Source: a bacterium (lineage in GTDB: Bacteria > BMS3Abin14). From it: a stretch of DNA of 64,000 nucleotides. Position 1 is the stretch's first letter, and each line of letters begins with the position of its first letter. The stretch lies in the NCBI GenBank assembly GCA_029210965.1, contig JARGFZ010000008.1, positions 1 to 64,000 of the forward strand. Direction: 5' to 3'. Positions 8,021-17,543 of the stretch are shown in pieces. Under the pieces are notes generated by a model. It was not told where the DNA came from, ran no database searches, and saw only the letters and a list, made by a program, of their open reading frames with translations. A program made the translations under genes and the position numbers.

Positions 8021-8508
8021 TGATCACTCGAATACCGGACGCCTATTTTTTTGCCAAGGGTGCATCCGAAGGATATATGCCTCTGAACGCTTTTGACGGT
8101 GCTCTCCTGGCTTCAGGTATCGGTAATACGAACCTGGTCAAAATGAGCAGTATCGTCCCACCCGGTGCCCGGCTTATCGAACCGGTTTCAATTCCCTACG
8201 GCGCACTTGTTCCTGTGGCCTACGCTTCCATCACAAGCAGTCTCAAGGGTCAGACCATCTCGGCGGCGGTGGCAGCAGCGTTTCCGGAGGATCGGTCCAT
8301 GCCCGGACTCATCATGGAGTACAGCGCCACAGGTCCTTCAGAGGAGATAGAGCAGATCTGCTGTGATATGGCTGCCCACGGCCTCGGGATGAGAGGCCTC
8401 AAGGTTGGCCGTATTGAGAGCGCTGCGGTTTCCCATAATGTTGACAGTGTGGGAGCTGCTTTTGCAGCTGTTGTCCTCTGGACAAAAGATGATGATGTAG
8501 GGGTATAG
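8017..8508 (+). CDS. pdaD: pyruvoyl-dependent arginine decarboxylase
   Basis: 163 residues from ATG at 8017 (another ATG follows at 8020). The self-cleavage site is the Ser44-Ser45 pair in [13 protein letters not shown], as in archaeal and chlamydial PvlArgDC; Ser45 becomes the pyruvoyl group. The conserved GIGNTN and [11 protein letters not shown] segments and the C-terminal [11 protein letters not shown] strand are present. It converts arginine to agmatine, the substrate of SpeB encoded downstream. Replacement of the usual PLP-dependent SpeA by a pyruvoyl enzyme, next to the pyruvoyl SpeD, means both decarboxylation steps here avoid PLP. Confidence 0.93.
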   Translation: MMITRIPDAYFFAKGASEGYMPLNAFDGALLASGIGNTNLVKMSSIVPPGARLIEPVSIPYGALVPVAYASITSSLKGQTISAAVAAAFPEDRSMPGLIMEYSATGPSEEIEQICCDMAAHGLGMRGLKVGRIESAAVSHNVDSVGAAFAAVVLWTKDDDVGV

Positions 8509-8569
8509 AATTTTCCAGCTTCCTTGTTTTCCCTCCCCCACCCTTAATTTTTTTGTGAGGTTAGCTGAA

Positions 8570-9403
8570 ATGGGCATTTGGTACACCGAAAAACATACTC
8601 CCCATTGCGGGATCACCATAGAGGTGAAGAAAAGCATCTACTACGGTGAGAGTGATTTCCAGACCCTGGAGATCCTGGACACTTTCGAGTTCGGACGGGT
8701 GTTGCTTCTCGATGGAGTGGTGATGCTTACCGAGCGCGATGAATTCGTCTATCACGAGATGCTGACTCACGTTCCGCTCAACACTCACCCCTCCCCTGAG
8801 AAGGTCCTGGTGATCGGTGGTGGAGATGGGGGGACGGCCAGGGAGGCGCTCAAACATCCACAGGTCAAGGATGTCACCCTGGTGGAGATCGACCGCATGG
8901 TGGTGGAGGCTGCTCTTACGCATCTGCCCGGCATCAGTGAGGGGCTCAGGGACCCCCGCACGAGGATCGTTTACGACGACGGGGTGCGGTTTGTTGCCGA
9001 CGCTCCCCCGGGTAGTTATGATGTAATACTTGTAGACTCTACCGATCCCGTTGGCCCTGCCGAGGCGCTTTTTTCAGAGGATTTCTTTCGAAACTGTGCA
9101 AATGCACTTGGGCCTGATGGTGTATTCGCATGCCAGTCAGAATCTCCCTTTTACCATCTGCCCTTCATGGTCGATATATTCAGGCGGGTGGACGGGATCT
9201 ATCCGAAAGTGGCGTTCTACCTCGCTGCTGTGCCTACCTACCCCAGTGGAAACTGGAGTTTCCTCATGGGTTCCAGGGCAGGGGGAACACCTTTTCCACA
9301 GTGCCGGGAGCATGTCCAACTGCAGACCAAATACTACGATCAGCACATTCATCTTGCCAGTTTTGCCCTTCCGCGGTACCTGGCTGAAGCCCTGACCAAA
9401 TGA
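8570..9403 (+). CDS. speE: spermidine synthase
   Basis: 277 residues from ATG at 8570 (MGIWYTEKHTP), with GAGG about 9 nt upstream. The SAM/dcSAM-binding motif VIGGGDGGTARE is at about 81-92 and the catalytic Asp motif VDSTDPVGPAE is near residue 155. The N-terminal beta-hairpin domain ends in ERDEFVYHEML. It transfers the aminopropyl group from decarboxylated SAM (made by SpeD) to putrescine (made by SpeB). It is separated from pdaD by a 61-bp gap without a terminator and overlaps speB by ATGA. Confidence 0.95.
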   Translation: MGIWYTEKHTPHCGITIEVKKSIYYGESDFQTLEILDTFEFGRVLLLDGVVMLTERDEFVYHEMLTHVPLNTHPSPEKVLVIGGGDGGTAREALKHPQVKDVTLVEIDRMVVEAALTHLPGISEGLRDPRTRIVYDDGVRFVADAPPGSYDVILVDSTDPVGPAEALFSEDFFRNCANALGPDGVFACQSESPFYHLPFMVDIFRRVDGIYPKVAFYLAAVPTYPSGNWSFLMGSRAGGTPFPQCREHVQLQTKYYDQHIHLASFALPRYLAEALTK

Positions 9404-10272
9404 ACACCCACCAGCGCTACCTTGGAGCGGACTGCAGCGTCGATGAAGCCGATGTCGTATTGGTAGGGGTTCCCTTTGATGGCACCGCAAGTTTCAGGCC
9501 TGGAGCCCGTTTCGGGCCTCAGGGGGTCCGGTTCTGGTCTGATGCTCTGGAGACCTACAGCCGTCCATTTAATGCCGATCTGGAGGATCTGAAGCTGGCT
9601 GATGCCGGGGATCTCCGGATACTCCCTGCTGATTGGCAAAAAGCTGCAGGAGCGATCCACGAGGCGGTTGAAAAGATCCTCCAGCTGGAAGCTGTACCGA
9701 TCATGATGGGCGGTGAACACCTCATTACCCTTCCAGCAGTCGAGGCCACTGTCGCAGCGTTCCCTGGACTTGTTGTGGTTCACATGGATGCCCATATGGA
9801 TCTGAGGGATGACTATGAGGGGATCAGGTTGTCCCATGCCACAGTGATGAGAAGGGTAATGGAAAAGGTGGGTTCTGACAGTATGCTGCAGTACGGGATT
9901 CGTTCCGGGACAAGGGAGGAATGGGCGCTATCGGAGGAAAATGACACCCTTCTCTCTGATCTTGAGACCCTTCCTGATATTATAGGGGACAGGCCGGTTT
10001 ATCTCAGCATTGATCTGGATGTTCTGGATCCCTCGATCATGCCCGAGACAGGCACACCGGAACCAGGTGGAATATCCTTTTCCCAACTTCACAAGGCAAT
10101 ACTTGCATGCCGTGGACTCAATATGGTAGCGGGAGATGTTGTGGAATATTGTCCAATTCCCGGCTGGGGAGGCCCTTCGGGAGCTGTGGCTGCGAAGGTG
10201 GTGCGAGAGCTTATTTTTCTTTGTGCGGAAAGCCACCAGAATGCAGAACGCAGAACGCAGAACGCAGAATAA
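9400..10272 (+). CDS. speB: agmatinase (ureohydrolase family)
   Basis: 290 residues with all manganese-binding motifs of arginase/agmatinase enzymes: GGEH (104-107), HMDAHMD (Asp130, His132, Asp134) and SIDLDVLDPS (Asp205, Asp207). TPEPGG, typical of agmatinases, follows. It hydrolyses agmatine to putrescine and urea, completing the arginine-agmatine-putrescine-spermidine route in this operon. The last nine or so residues (ending RRTQNAE) are encoded by tandem GAACGCA words belonging to an intergenic repeat, so the natural C-terminus has probably been extended or replaced by repeat sequence. Confidence 0.93.
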   Translation: MNTHQRYLGADCSVDEADVVLVGVPFDGTASFRPGARFGPQGVRFWSDALETYSRPFNADLEDLKLADAGDLRILPADWQKAAGAIHEAVEKILQLEAVPIMMGGEHLITLPAVEATVAAFPGLVVVHMDAHMDLRDDYEGIRLSHATVMRRVMEKVGSDSMLQYGIRSGTREEWALSEENDTLLSDLETLPDIIGDRPVYLSIDLDVLDPSIMPETGTPEPGGISFSQLHKAILACRGLNMVAGDVVEYCPIPGWGGPSGAVAAKVVRELIFLCAESHQNAERRTQNAE

Positions 10273-10475
10273 ATATATAAACGTCAGACTAAAGCAAGTT
10301 TTCCACCATCGCTAATCTGTACTCAACAAAACTTTCCAGAACCAACCCGTCCCCGTCCAGATAGAAACCGGATTGGACTTTTTGCGACTCTATCAAGCTT
10401 GAAGTGGTAAACGTAGATTACTTGGTTAAATATTCTCTTTCTGCGTTCTGCGTCCTGTGTTCTGGGTTCTGTATT
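10236..10475. repeat. word palindrome (GAACGCA/TGCGTTC) and a fragment of the 139-bp element
   Basis: Tandem GAACGCA words at 10241-10269 face TGCGTTC words at 10439-10474, forming a loose inverted repeat across the space between speB and the convergent receiver gene. Within it, GACTTTTTGCGA at 10376-10387 and the bases after it (to 10397) match, on the minus strand, the left end of the 139-bp repeat at 24618. No other gene is seen. Confidence 0.6.
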
Positions 10476-10841
10476 TCAAAGAAGCTTTTCGATTCGTTCT
10501 ATAAGCTCCTCCGGTTCGAAGGGTTTAAAGATATAGTCGTCTGCCCCCATGGCATAACCATTCGTTACTTCATCCTTAAAGGCTCCTGCTGTAACCATGA
10601 TAATGGGGGTTGAAAAGATCTCCGGGTTATCACGGACAGCTTTGCACACCTCCAGTCCTGAAACCCCGGGCATATAGACGTCCAGCAGGATCAGGTCAGG
10701 TCTTTCTTCCACTGCCTTGTCGATGCCGCAGCGTCCATTTTCACAAAGGACCAGATCGTAATCGTCCCTCAGGATAAAGGTCATCATAATCCTTATATCG
10801 GGGTCGTCTTCGACCAGGAGGATCTTATTTTTTTTAACCAT
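10476..10841 (-). CDS. stand-alone response regulator receiver domain
   Basis: 121 residues forming a single CheY-like receiver. It has the acidic pair EDD (11-13), the phosphoacceptor Asp54 in LILLDVYMPG, and Lys106 in YIFKPF. There is no output domain and no histidine kinase alongside. It may act through protein-protein contact. It is transcribed away from the unknown 613-residue gene. Its 3' end lies against a GAACGCA-type word palindrome. Confidence 0.9.
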   Translation of the reverse strand: MVKKNKILLVEDDPDIRIMMTFILRDDYDLVLCENGRCGIDKAVEERPDLILLDVYMPGVSGLEVCKAVRDNPEIFSTPIIMVTAGAFKDEVTNGYAMGADDYIFKPFEPEELIERIEKLL

Positions 10842-11200
10842 GGTAACAGACCCTTTTTCAGCTGACTCAAATGGGGGGTTTGAAAGGATGTTATATCTGG
10901 AATAAATTGAACAACATTTTTACCCATAACGTCAAGATTTCAAGCTGTTATAGTGGAGATTTTAATGCTCAAGACATACGCAAAGAAATGATATAACATT
11001 ATCGAAGTTTTTGAAAATTTCATAGGACTCGGGATGCCGTAAAGTGTCAGGTAAAGGTGTGCTCTGGTTTTGCTGCAAGGATGATCTGGTATGTCAAGGT
11101 CGGTTTGGCAACTGTCTGGATAAGAAATCGGGGTTTGGTTGTCAACTCCCGAAAACAAGGCCCGCTGGACTAAAACAGAAGATTCAGGTGGACTGAAAAT
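10842..11200. other. divergent intergenic region
   Basis: 359 bp between the receiver gene (minus) and the start of the actin-like module (plus). It is moderately AT-rich around 10900-11000. I see no strong promoter, RNA gene or repeat. The only long reading frame here is antisense and extends into the next gene. Confidence 0.4.
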
Positions 11201-13042
11201 ATGATCAAGGATCTCAGGATCCATGGCGAAATAGGAGGCGACAAGGAGTTTTTCGCTACACTCAGCGGAGACGGCCTGGACGGCCGTTATTTCCACGAAT
11301 CCCTGGAAAGGGAGGGTGAAATCGTCCACCGTTTTTTTGTAGGTGGCAGCGAATTTCTGCTGGGTCCGGCAGCCCTGTCTCATTCCGGCAACGGAGGCAA
11401 TTTTTGTCCCTACATGTTCGGTGTGGACGAGCCTATTGAGGACCTTGTCAAACAGGAGGTGATAAACCGTCTTGTGGTCTTTGGCGCGAGGCATGAGCCG
11501 AGCTCCAGGATCGTATTCTCGGATAGAACTTCCTCCAGTGAGGAGTACAAACAGATCTTCCTCAAAGGGCACGCGGTTTTCAACTATTACTTCTTTGTTC
11601 AGTACAAAGGCAGCGGCGGACTGAAAAAACAGCAGGAAGAGATCCTCAGGTCGCTGGGCAAAGCCCTCAAGAGGTTTCCGCTCAATCTGGATGAAGAGGA
11701 TTCGCGTATTGTGGAGGGGCTCAAGTCGAGATGGTTCGAGCTCGCTTCCGTATTTTTCCTGCTCAAGGTGGTCAACCGCTCACACCTTAAATTTTACCGA
11801 AGACTCGAAGAGATGTTCGCCGCATCCCAGACCCTGGGAGACGAAGAAAATGCTCTTTTGGGGGAACTTGCTGCTCGTCTCGCCATCGACCCCTATTCTC
11901 AGGAAAGAATGAAGATCGATGTTATGTACAGATATCCGGGCAACCGTCAGGTTGTGGAGGAGTACCGCTCCATACTGGTTGATATCAGGAGCAGGGACGA
12001 GATCCGGTTTGACGACCAGGCGCGCATTTCACGATTGCGGACAGTAGCTCTTCGAAAGGGAATCCCGGTAAACCTGCTCAACTCTTTAGATGAAAAGCTG
12101 CTGGGCGACCGGAAAATGATCGTCGCCGAGGAACCGGCTTATCTGGTCGAGATGAGGGGGGTCCTGGAAACCATCCTCCTGCAGAGCAGGCAGGTGAGCA
12201 TCCTTCTTGAGAAAGAGGACCTGATAAAATTGCTCAAGTCAAAGCTCATCGCTTTGGAAAATAGGGATTCGGCCTTCGACCGGATCCTCATTGAAGTGGG
12301 AAAAGAGTGTGACGAGCGTAGCCGGGAAGCAGGGAATACTGTGGCCCTCGAAGAGTTCGGGAATATCGTCACCTTCTTCGACAGGTTTGACAATGTATAT
12401 CACGTTGTCAATAGTCTGGGTTTCCACGAGGAAGAAAGGCTTCCGGAGGACAAACTCCGGAGCCTGATGATGAGCAAGAAGGTGTTCGATGATGTTCAGG
12501 AGAACCTTTTCCACGACCTTTTCATCGTCCAGATCCTGAAGAACCATTATCTTCCGCAGTACGGTAAAAAGAAGGTGGAGGCGCTGTTTGGCGGTATGTC
12601 CCATATCGAGACAGGTGATTTTTCCCTTCAGGACGTGCTGATATCCCTGGAAGATCTGGTCAGGGAAGAGCGGGAATACCGCATTGTAAAGACAGCCATG
12701 GATCGCTGGCTTAAAAAGTTTGGTCGTTCCCTCAAAGGGATCGAAGAGGAAACGTCATTTATTAACGATGTCAGGAAGATGCTGGTTTCCCGCTCGCTGG
12801 TACGTCCGGACGTGCCGGAATCGTTTTTCCGAAAGGCTCTCGAGGACCTGAAAATGGAGAGGATCTTTTTCGGTTCCGTGCTTCCCAACGCTATCAAGGC
12901 CAGGGATGCTGTCATCAGAAGCGAGTTCATCGACACAAGCGGTATGGATATGATGAGGATCGAAGAACTGGAAAGAGAGTTTCAGCAACAGTACCTTATC
13001 ACGGACGAGGTCATGGATATTATCCGGAGTGATGGAGCCTGA
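11201..13042 (+). CDS. large mostly helical protein of unknown function, actin-like module
   Basis: 613 residues, without signal peptide or clear membrane segments. The first 130 residues look mixed alpha/beta (MIKDLRIHGEIGGDKEFF); the rest is rich in charged helices. I do not recognise a catalytic motif. From memory, and unverified, it may belong to a deltaproteobacterial family of unknown function (possibly TIGR04442). It ends 11 nt before the actin-like ATPase gene with no terminator, so the two are co-transcribed. A cytoplasmic partner or regulator of the filament protein is a reasonable guess only. Confidence 0.75.
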   Translation: MIKDLRIHGEIGGDKEFFATLSGDGLDGRYFHESLEREGEIVHRFFVGGSEFLLGPAALSHSGNGGNFCPYMFGVDEPIEDLVKQEVINRLVVFGARHEPSSRIVFSDRTSSSEEYKQIFLKGHAVFNYYFFVQYKGSGGLKKQQEEILRSLGKALKRFPLNLDEEDSRIVEGLKSRWFELASVFFLLKVVNRSHLKFYRRLEEMFAASQTLGDEENALLGELAARLAIDPYSQERMKIDVMYRYPGNRQVVEEYRSILVDIRSRDEIRFDDQARISRLRTVALRKGIPVNLLNSLDEKLLGDRKMIVAEEPAYLVEMRGVLETILLQSRQVSILLEKEDLIKLLKSKLIALENRDSAFDRILIEVGKECDERSREAGNTVALEEFGNIVTFFDRFDNVYHVVNSLGFHEEERLPEDKLRSLMMSKKVFDDVQENLFHDLFIVQILKNHYLPQYGKKKVEALFGGMSHIETGDFSLQDVLISLEDLVREEREYRIVKTAMDRWLKKFGRSLKGIEEETSFINDVRKMLVSRSLVRPDVPESFFRKALEDLKMERIFFGSVLPNAIKARDAVIRSEFIDTSGMDMMRIEELEREFQQQYLITDEVMDIIRSDGA

Positions 13043-13053
13043 GGAGGACACAT

Positions 13054-14085
13054 ATGTTAATGGCAGGTGTTGATGTTGGGTTCGGATTTACCAAGGCTAC
13101 AGACGGTGAATCCTATACCCTGTTCAAATCTATCGTCGGCGAACCTCAACCGCGGTCAATGGAGGACAATTTTTTCTCCAGTGAAGCGATACCGGGGCTG
13201 CATTTGACATTGGATGACCGCTCCTACTTTGTTGGAGAACTGGCCGAATCGGAGTCAAGGGTACGGCAATTTACCCTGGACCAGGCTCAAATGGTTACCC
13301 AGCAATTCAAGATCCTTGCCCTCGCCGCACTTGCCAAGATAGTGCCCAGCCGGGTACCAGTCAACGTGATCACCGGGTTACCGGTGGGATATTACATGGA
13401 GTACAAGGACAAGCTGGCCCAGGTTCTGGAGGGTGAGCACAAGCTCCTGATCCATGACAGCTCCCAGGGGAATGAAACCGAAACCGTTCTTAACATCAGC
13501 CATGCCAGGGTGATACCCCAGCCCTACGGGAGCCTCGTAGATTATCTGTTTCGGGATGACGGGACTGTACTCAGAGCGGATGCTGCGCGGCAGAAGATAG
13601 GGGTGGTCGATATTGGTTTCAAAACAACTGATTTTACCGTTTGCAAGGATTTCAGGCATTCCGAGCGCGGCAGCAGGACCACCGATACAGGCATTGCCAA
13701 AGCGTTCACTTACATCTCCGAGGCGCTCAACGACATGAGCGGTGTCAATGTGGAGATCTACCGTCTGTACGATGCAGTCCGTGAGGGCAGTATCAAGATC
13801 AGGGGCGCTGAATATGATCTTTCCAAGGTTAAAGGCGAAGTTTTCGGCAGGTTGGCGACGGCTGTGGCCAGCGATATGGAGAGGGTCTGGACCGATGATT
13901 GGGATCTGGATCTTGTTCTCCTGGCCGGTGGGGGCGGAGAGGCACTCTTCGAATACCTGAAACCCCTGGTACGTGGCGAACTGGCACTACTCAAGACAAA
14001 GGATGATCCACGGATGTCGAACGTTTCGGGGTATGTAAAATACGGTCGTTACTATTATGATGGAAGCGTGGTGAAGGAGGCCTGA
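13054..14085 (+). CDS. chromosomal actin-like ATPase (ParM/StbA/Ta0583-like)
   Basis: 343 residues with the actin-fold signatures: phosphate-1 GVDVGFGFTK (5-14), phosphate-2 VVDIGFKTTDF (184-194) and adenosine motif LLAGGGGE (289-296). The length fits ParM/AlfA-type filament-forming ATPases rather than MreB (a separate mreB lies at 32129) or FtsA. GGAGG lies 6 nt before ATG 13054. No parR-like gene or centromere repeats are nearby, so plasmid segregation is unlikely. The gene is flanked by the unknown 613-residue gene and, through a one-base TGATG overlap, by a membrane-anchored propeller protein, which suggests a cytoskeletal role linked to the envelope. Confidence 0.85.
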   Translation: MLMAGVDVGFGFTKATDGESYTLFKSIVGEPQPRSMEDNFFSSEAIPGLHLTLDDRSYFVGELAESESRVRQFTLDQAQMVTQQFKILALAALAKIVPSRVPVNVITGLPVGYYMEYKDKLAQVLEGEHKLLIHDSSQGNETETVLNISHARVIPQPYGSLVDYLFRDDGTVLRADAARQKIGVVDIGFKTTDFTVCKDFRHSERGSRTTDTGIAKAFTYISEALNDMSGVNVEIYRLYDAVREGSIKIRGAEYDLSKVKGEVFGRLATAVASDMERVWTDDWDLDLVLLAGGGGEALFEYLKPLVRGELALLKTKDDPRMSNVSGYVKYGRYYYDGSVVKEA

Positions 14086-16871
14086 TGAGAGGCAAGAGTT
14101 TCCTTTTTCTGGCGATACTTCTGGCGCTGGTAGCGGTCCTGGCACAGTTCTGGCCTTTTGACCGCACCCCGCCAGAGGTCCAGATTCAGCCTGCACCGGG
14201 TAAATACCACGAGAAGATCCAGGTCACGCTCACCACGGAACCGGACGCTGAACTGTTCATCGCCACTGGTGACGGGCAGCCCATGCCCTATTTTGTCCCC
14301 CTTCAGCTCAAGAAGGATACGGTTATCCGATACTTCGCGAAGGATCGATACGGCAACCTGTCTACCGAGAGTATTGCCAGATATGAGGTTCGTCTTGATA
14401 CGGTTCCCCCTGTAAGCACTGCCTCCCCCAGGGGCGGAAAATATTTCCACCCTGTTTCCGTCAGGATAAATACTGAAGATGGAGGAGTGGTCCATTACAC
14501 CACGGACGGGTCAAAACCCACCCGCCAATCCCAGACTTACCTGAACCCCGTAGCCATGAGGAAGGATACCACTATCAGGTTCTTCGCGGTGGACGAGGCG
14601 GGGAATGCAGAAGATGTGCACAAAGAGGTCTACACCGTAAGGGTTGACAGCACCAAACCGGTCACTCTGGCTGAACCGTCCGGCGGTCTATTCAGGCAGC
14701 CGGTTTTGGTTAACCTTTCAGCAGAAAAAAATACCACAGTTTACTACACTGTTGACGGCAGTCGGCCCACGACGAAGTCCCCCCGGTACTCCACCCCCAT
14801 CAAGTTCGTCAGAAGCGGAGTCCTGAGGTTTTTCGCTGTGGACGAAGTGGGCAACAAGGAGAGCGTCAGAGAGGAAAGCTATGTTGTTGATTCACAGCCG
14901 CCAACTGTGAAAGCGGATCCCGCGGCAGCTGCCTTTGCCGGTCCTGTTAAAGTTGTTCTCATATCCAGTGAACAGGGGACTATTCGATACGAACTCGATG
15001 GCGGTGAGGCAAGTCTGTCATCGCCTGTGTATAAAGGCCCTCTGAATATTTCCAGGACAACAACCCTGTCCTTCCTCGCTGAGGATAAAGCTGGCAATAA
15101 AAGCCCTGTCATAAAGAATGAATATATCATTGATACAGTACCTCCACAGGCCGTTCCCAGGCCGCCGGGGGGTAAATATTCCGGCAGGATCCGTGTAAAG
15201 ATCGAATCATCGGAACCCGCCGACATTTTTTACACAGTAGACGGTTCGACCCCATCAGGGGACTCTTCCCCATACAAAGGTCCCATCACCATAAACAACA
15301 ACACGACTTTGTCCTATTTTGCTGTGGACAAGGTTGGCAACAGAAGCGCTGGACAAAGTCAGCGATACATCCTCGACAGCAGCCCTCCAAAAACCAGGGC
15401 CGAGCCGCCAGGGGGAACCTTCTCGGGCGAGATTACTGTGAGCCTTCTAGGTGAGGAAGACTCCGTGGTGCGCTATACACTGGACGGGATCTCCCCCACC
15501 GAGGCTTCACCTGTTTACAAAACCCCTGTCCGCCTGGTCAAGGACGCCCAGCTTAAATTTTACGGCACCGATATATCAGGGAACAGGGAAGAGGTTCAGG
15601 TCGAAAAATACACCTTTGATACAACCCCCCCCTCCACCAGGGTCGAGCCTTCGCCCGGATATTACAGCAAGCCGATCAGTGTGACCCTCTCCTCGGAAAT
15701 GAGCGGTCAGATATTTGTGCGCAGGGCCGAACAAAAGGGTTTTGTCGTGTATACAGGGCCCTTCGTCATTGAGAAGACGGAAAAACTTTCCTTCTACGCC
15801 ATGGATGATGCAGGGAACAAAGAGGCCTCCCAGGTGGCCGAATATATAATAGACACTGATGCGCCCCAGACGGTGCCGTATCCGGCCCCCGGTCAGTACA
15901 ACCCTCCCATTACTCTTGAACTGAAATCAGAGCAAAACGCCCGGATCCATTACACCCTCGATGGTTCTCAACCATCGGAAATGTCTCCGGTTTACAATGC
16001 GCCCCTGTCCCTGAATGACAACATCACCGTAAAATATTTCGCGGTGGACAAGGCAGGGAACCGGGAGCGGACAAAAACCGCTGCATATACTGTATCGAGT
16101 GGTATCTGGCGCGATAACTCCAACGGTGTGTTTATCCATCCCAGTGTGATCGAAGGTGATTTCCTTTGGGTCGGTGGTGAGGAAGGGCTTTTCAGGGTCA
16201 ATATAGAAACCAAGAAGAAGAAAAATTATACAACCTCCAACGGGCTCATAAGCAACTCGGTGCGCGCCATAGCTGTTGACAGGCTGGGTTTCAAATGGAT
16301 AGGCACCGACAAGGGTATATCCCAGTTCGATGGAGATCGAAACTGGGTAACCTACGATTACAGTGACGGCCTGCCGAGCAACTTCATCAACTGTGTTGTC
16401 ATAGATCCTCTGGACAACATCTGGTTCGGTACCGATAAGGGACTGGCGATATTTGACCGCAAGAAGTTTACGGTCAGGACCACAGAACAGGGCCTGCCCG
16501 ACAACAACGTGACATCCCTGGCCATTGATGCCAACGGTGTGTTCTGGATCGGGACCTCGAAGGGGCTCCTGAGACAGGACGGAAAAAAACAGCGGGTGTT
16601 CACGACATCCCAGGGGCTGCCTTCAGATCGGATCCTTTCGGTAGCGGTAGACGGCAGATGGAATGTCTGGGCCGGTACTGAAGGTAAGGGAGTAGCCAGG
16701 TACGACGGCGGGAAATGGTTGCAATATACTGATTCACAGGGAATGCCCCGGATCTCGATCAGGGTGATCGTGGTTGACCTTGCTGACAGCAAATGGTTTG
16801 GGACTGACGCAGGTGTTTATAAATATGATGGAAGGCTGTTCACTCGGTCGGAGACGGAAATATATAGATAA
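14085..16871 (+). CDS. membrane-anchored chitobiase-C-repeat (x8) and propeller protein
   Basis: 928 residues. One N-terminal hydrophobic segment (FLFLAILLALVAVLAQF) serves as a signal anchor. About eight repeats of roughly 85 residues follow, most with a YYTVDGSRPT-like core; the first (IATGDGQP) and the seventh (around FVRRAEQKG) are degenerate. Most repeats begin with a TPP or DT-PP linker. About six propeller blades (WIGTDKGI, WFGTDKGL, WIGTSKGL, WAGTEGKG, WFGTDAGV) end the protein. It is a longer paralogue of the product of 4634-6730. Its start codon overlaps the stop of the actin-like gene, so it is tied to that system. The likely place is the periplasm or cell surface; the ligand is unknown. 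Confidence 0.85.
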   Translation: MRGKSFLFLAILLALVAVLAQFWPFDRTPPEVQIQPAPGKYHEKIQVTLTTEPDAELFIATGDGQPMPYFVPLQLKKDTVIRYFAKDRYGNLSTESIARYEVRLDTVPPVSTASPRGGKYFHPVSVRINTEDGGVVHYTTDGSKPTRQSQTYLNPVAMRKDTTIRFFAVDEAGNAEDVHKEVYTVRVDSTKPVTLAEPSGGLFRQPVLVNLSAEKNTTVYYTVDGSRPTTKSPRYSTPIKFVRSGVLRFFAVDEVGNKESVREESYVVDSQPPTVKADPAAAAFAGPVKVVLISSEQGTIRYELDGGEASLSSPVYKGPLNISRTTTLSFLAEDKAGNKSPVIKNEYIIDTVPPQAVPRPPGGKYSGRIRVKIESSEPADIFYTVDGSTPSGDSSPYKGPITINNNTTLSYFAVDKVGNRSAGQSQRYILDSSPPKTRAEPPGGTFSGEITVSLLGEEDSVVRYTLDGISPTEASPVYKTPVRLVKDAQLKFYGTDISGNREEVQVEKYTFDTTPPSTRVEPSPGYYSKPISVTLSSEMSGQIFVRRAEQKGFVVYTGPFVIEKTEKLSFYAMDDAGNKEASQVAEYIIDTDAPQTVPYPAPGQYNPPITLELKSEQNARIHYTLDGSQPSEMSPVYNAPLSLNDNITVKYFAVDKAGNRERTKTAAYTVSSGIWRDNSNGVFIHPSVIEGDFLWVGGEEGLFRVNIETKKKKNYTTSNGLISNSVRAIAVDRLGFKWIGTDKGISQFDGDRNWVTYDYSDGLPSNFINCVVIDPLDNIWFGTDKGLAIFDRKKFTVRTTEQGLPDNNVTSLAIDANGVFWIGTSKGLLRQDGKKQRVFTTSQGLPSDRILSVAVDGRWNVWAGTEGKGVARYDGGKWLQYTDSQGMPRISIRVIVVDLADSKWFGTDAGVYKYDGRLFTRSETEIYR

Positions 16872-16874
16872 GAG

Positions 16875-16945
16875 GCCGTGACTAGTGACTGGTAATGAGT
16901 GATTAGTAAATTCTTTTTCCAATCACAAATAACCAGTCACCAATT
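16875..16945. repeat. short-word palindrome
   Basis: GTGACTAGTGACTGGTAATG-type words on the left face AATCACAAATAACCAGTCAC words on the right around 16915. This is an imperfect long hairpin between the propeller and zinc-ribbon/FHA genes that could weaken read-through. Confidence 0.5.
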
Positions 16946-16958
16946 ACGGAGGTAACTT

Positions 16959-17525
16959 ATGAAATTAGCTTGCTCCAACTGCCAGACGAATTATCAGATT
17001 GCGGATGAAAAGATCCCGGTCAAGGGTGCGCGGGCCAACTGCCAAAACTGCGGCCAGCTCATTCTTATCCCCGGGAGGGGCAGTGAAGGCAGGTCCAGCA
17101 GCTTTCTTCCCGGAGCAACAGATGTGGATTTCGGACAGACAATGGCATACGATTTTTCCGAAGTGGACCAGAGCCGGACAGAGATCTCCGCATTCCTTGA
17201 GAAAATTTCCGAACGTGAACCGTTCATGGAGGAAGGGCTGGTCCTTTCCCTGAGGGATATTCAGACCGGGGAGGAGTATGCCCTGCCCGGGGCAGAGGTG
17301 ACCGTTGGCCGACGCGGGGCCAGTATAAACGTGGATGATCCGGAGGTTTCCAGGAGTCACTGCCTCATCAAGGTGTTTGGCGACCGTATTGTCATTCTGG
17401 ATCTCGAGAGCACCAACGGTACATACGTCCATGGCAAGAAAGTAATGACTGCCAGCCTGGGAGTCTCTGAACAGTTCAGCATAGGTAACACAATAGTTGA
17501 ACTGGTGAAAAAACAGGTGGATTGA
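16959..17525 (+). CDS. MJ0042-type zinc ribbon and FHA domain protein
   Basis: 188 residues. The N-terminus (MKLACSNCQTNYQIADEKIP, then ANCQNCGQLILIPG) is an MJ0042-type zinc finger with two CxxC pairs. The C-terminal 90 residues form an FHA domain with VGRRGASINVDDPEVSRSHC and the signature ESTNGTYVHGKK. FHA domains bind phosphothreonine, implying a Ser/Thr kinase elsewhere; none is in this window. The protein is cytoplasmic, with no membrane segment. An 18-nt gap to the next gene points to co-transcription with the HD-GYP protein. Confidence 0.88.
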   Translation: MKLACSNCQTNYQIADEKIPVKGARANCQNCGQLILIPGRGSEGRSSSFLPGATDVDFGQTMAYDFSEVDQSRTEISAFLEKISEREPFMEEGLVLSLRDIQTGEEYALPGAEVTVGRRGASINVDDPEVSRSHCLIKVFGDRIVILDLESTNGTYVHGKKVMTASLGVSEQFSIGNTIVELVKKQVD

Positions 17526-17543
17526 GGTGACGGGGCCTACCTC

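Noticed and set aside
10940-11572. 210-codon open frame on the minus strand
   Set aside because: It lies antisense over the start of the 613-residue gene, whose plus-strand frame is longer and fits the operon; the product has no recognisable motif.
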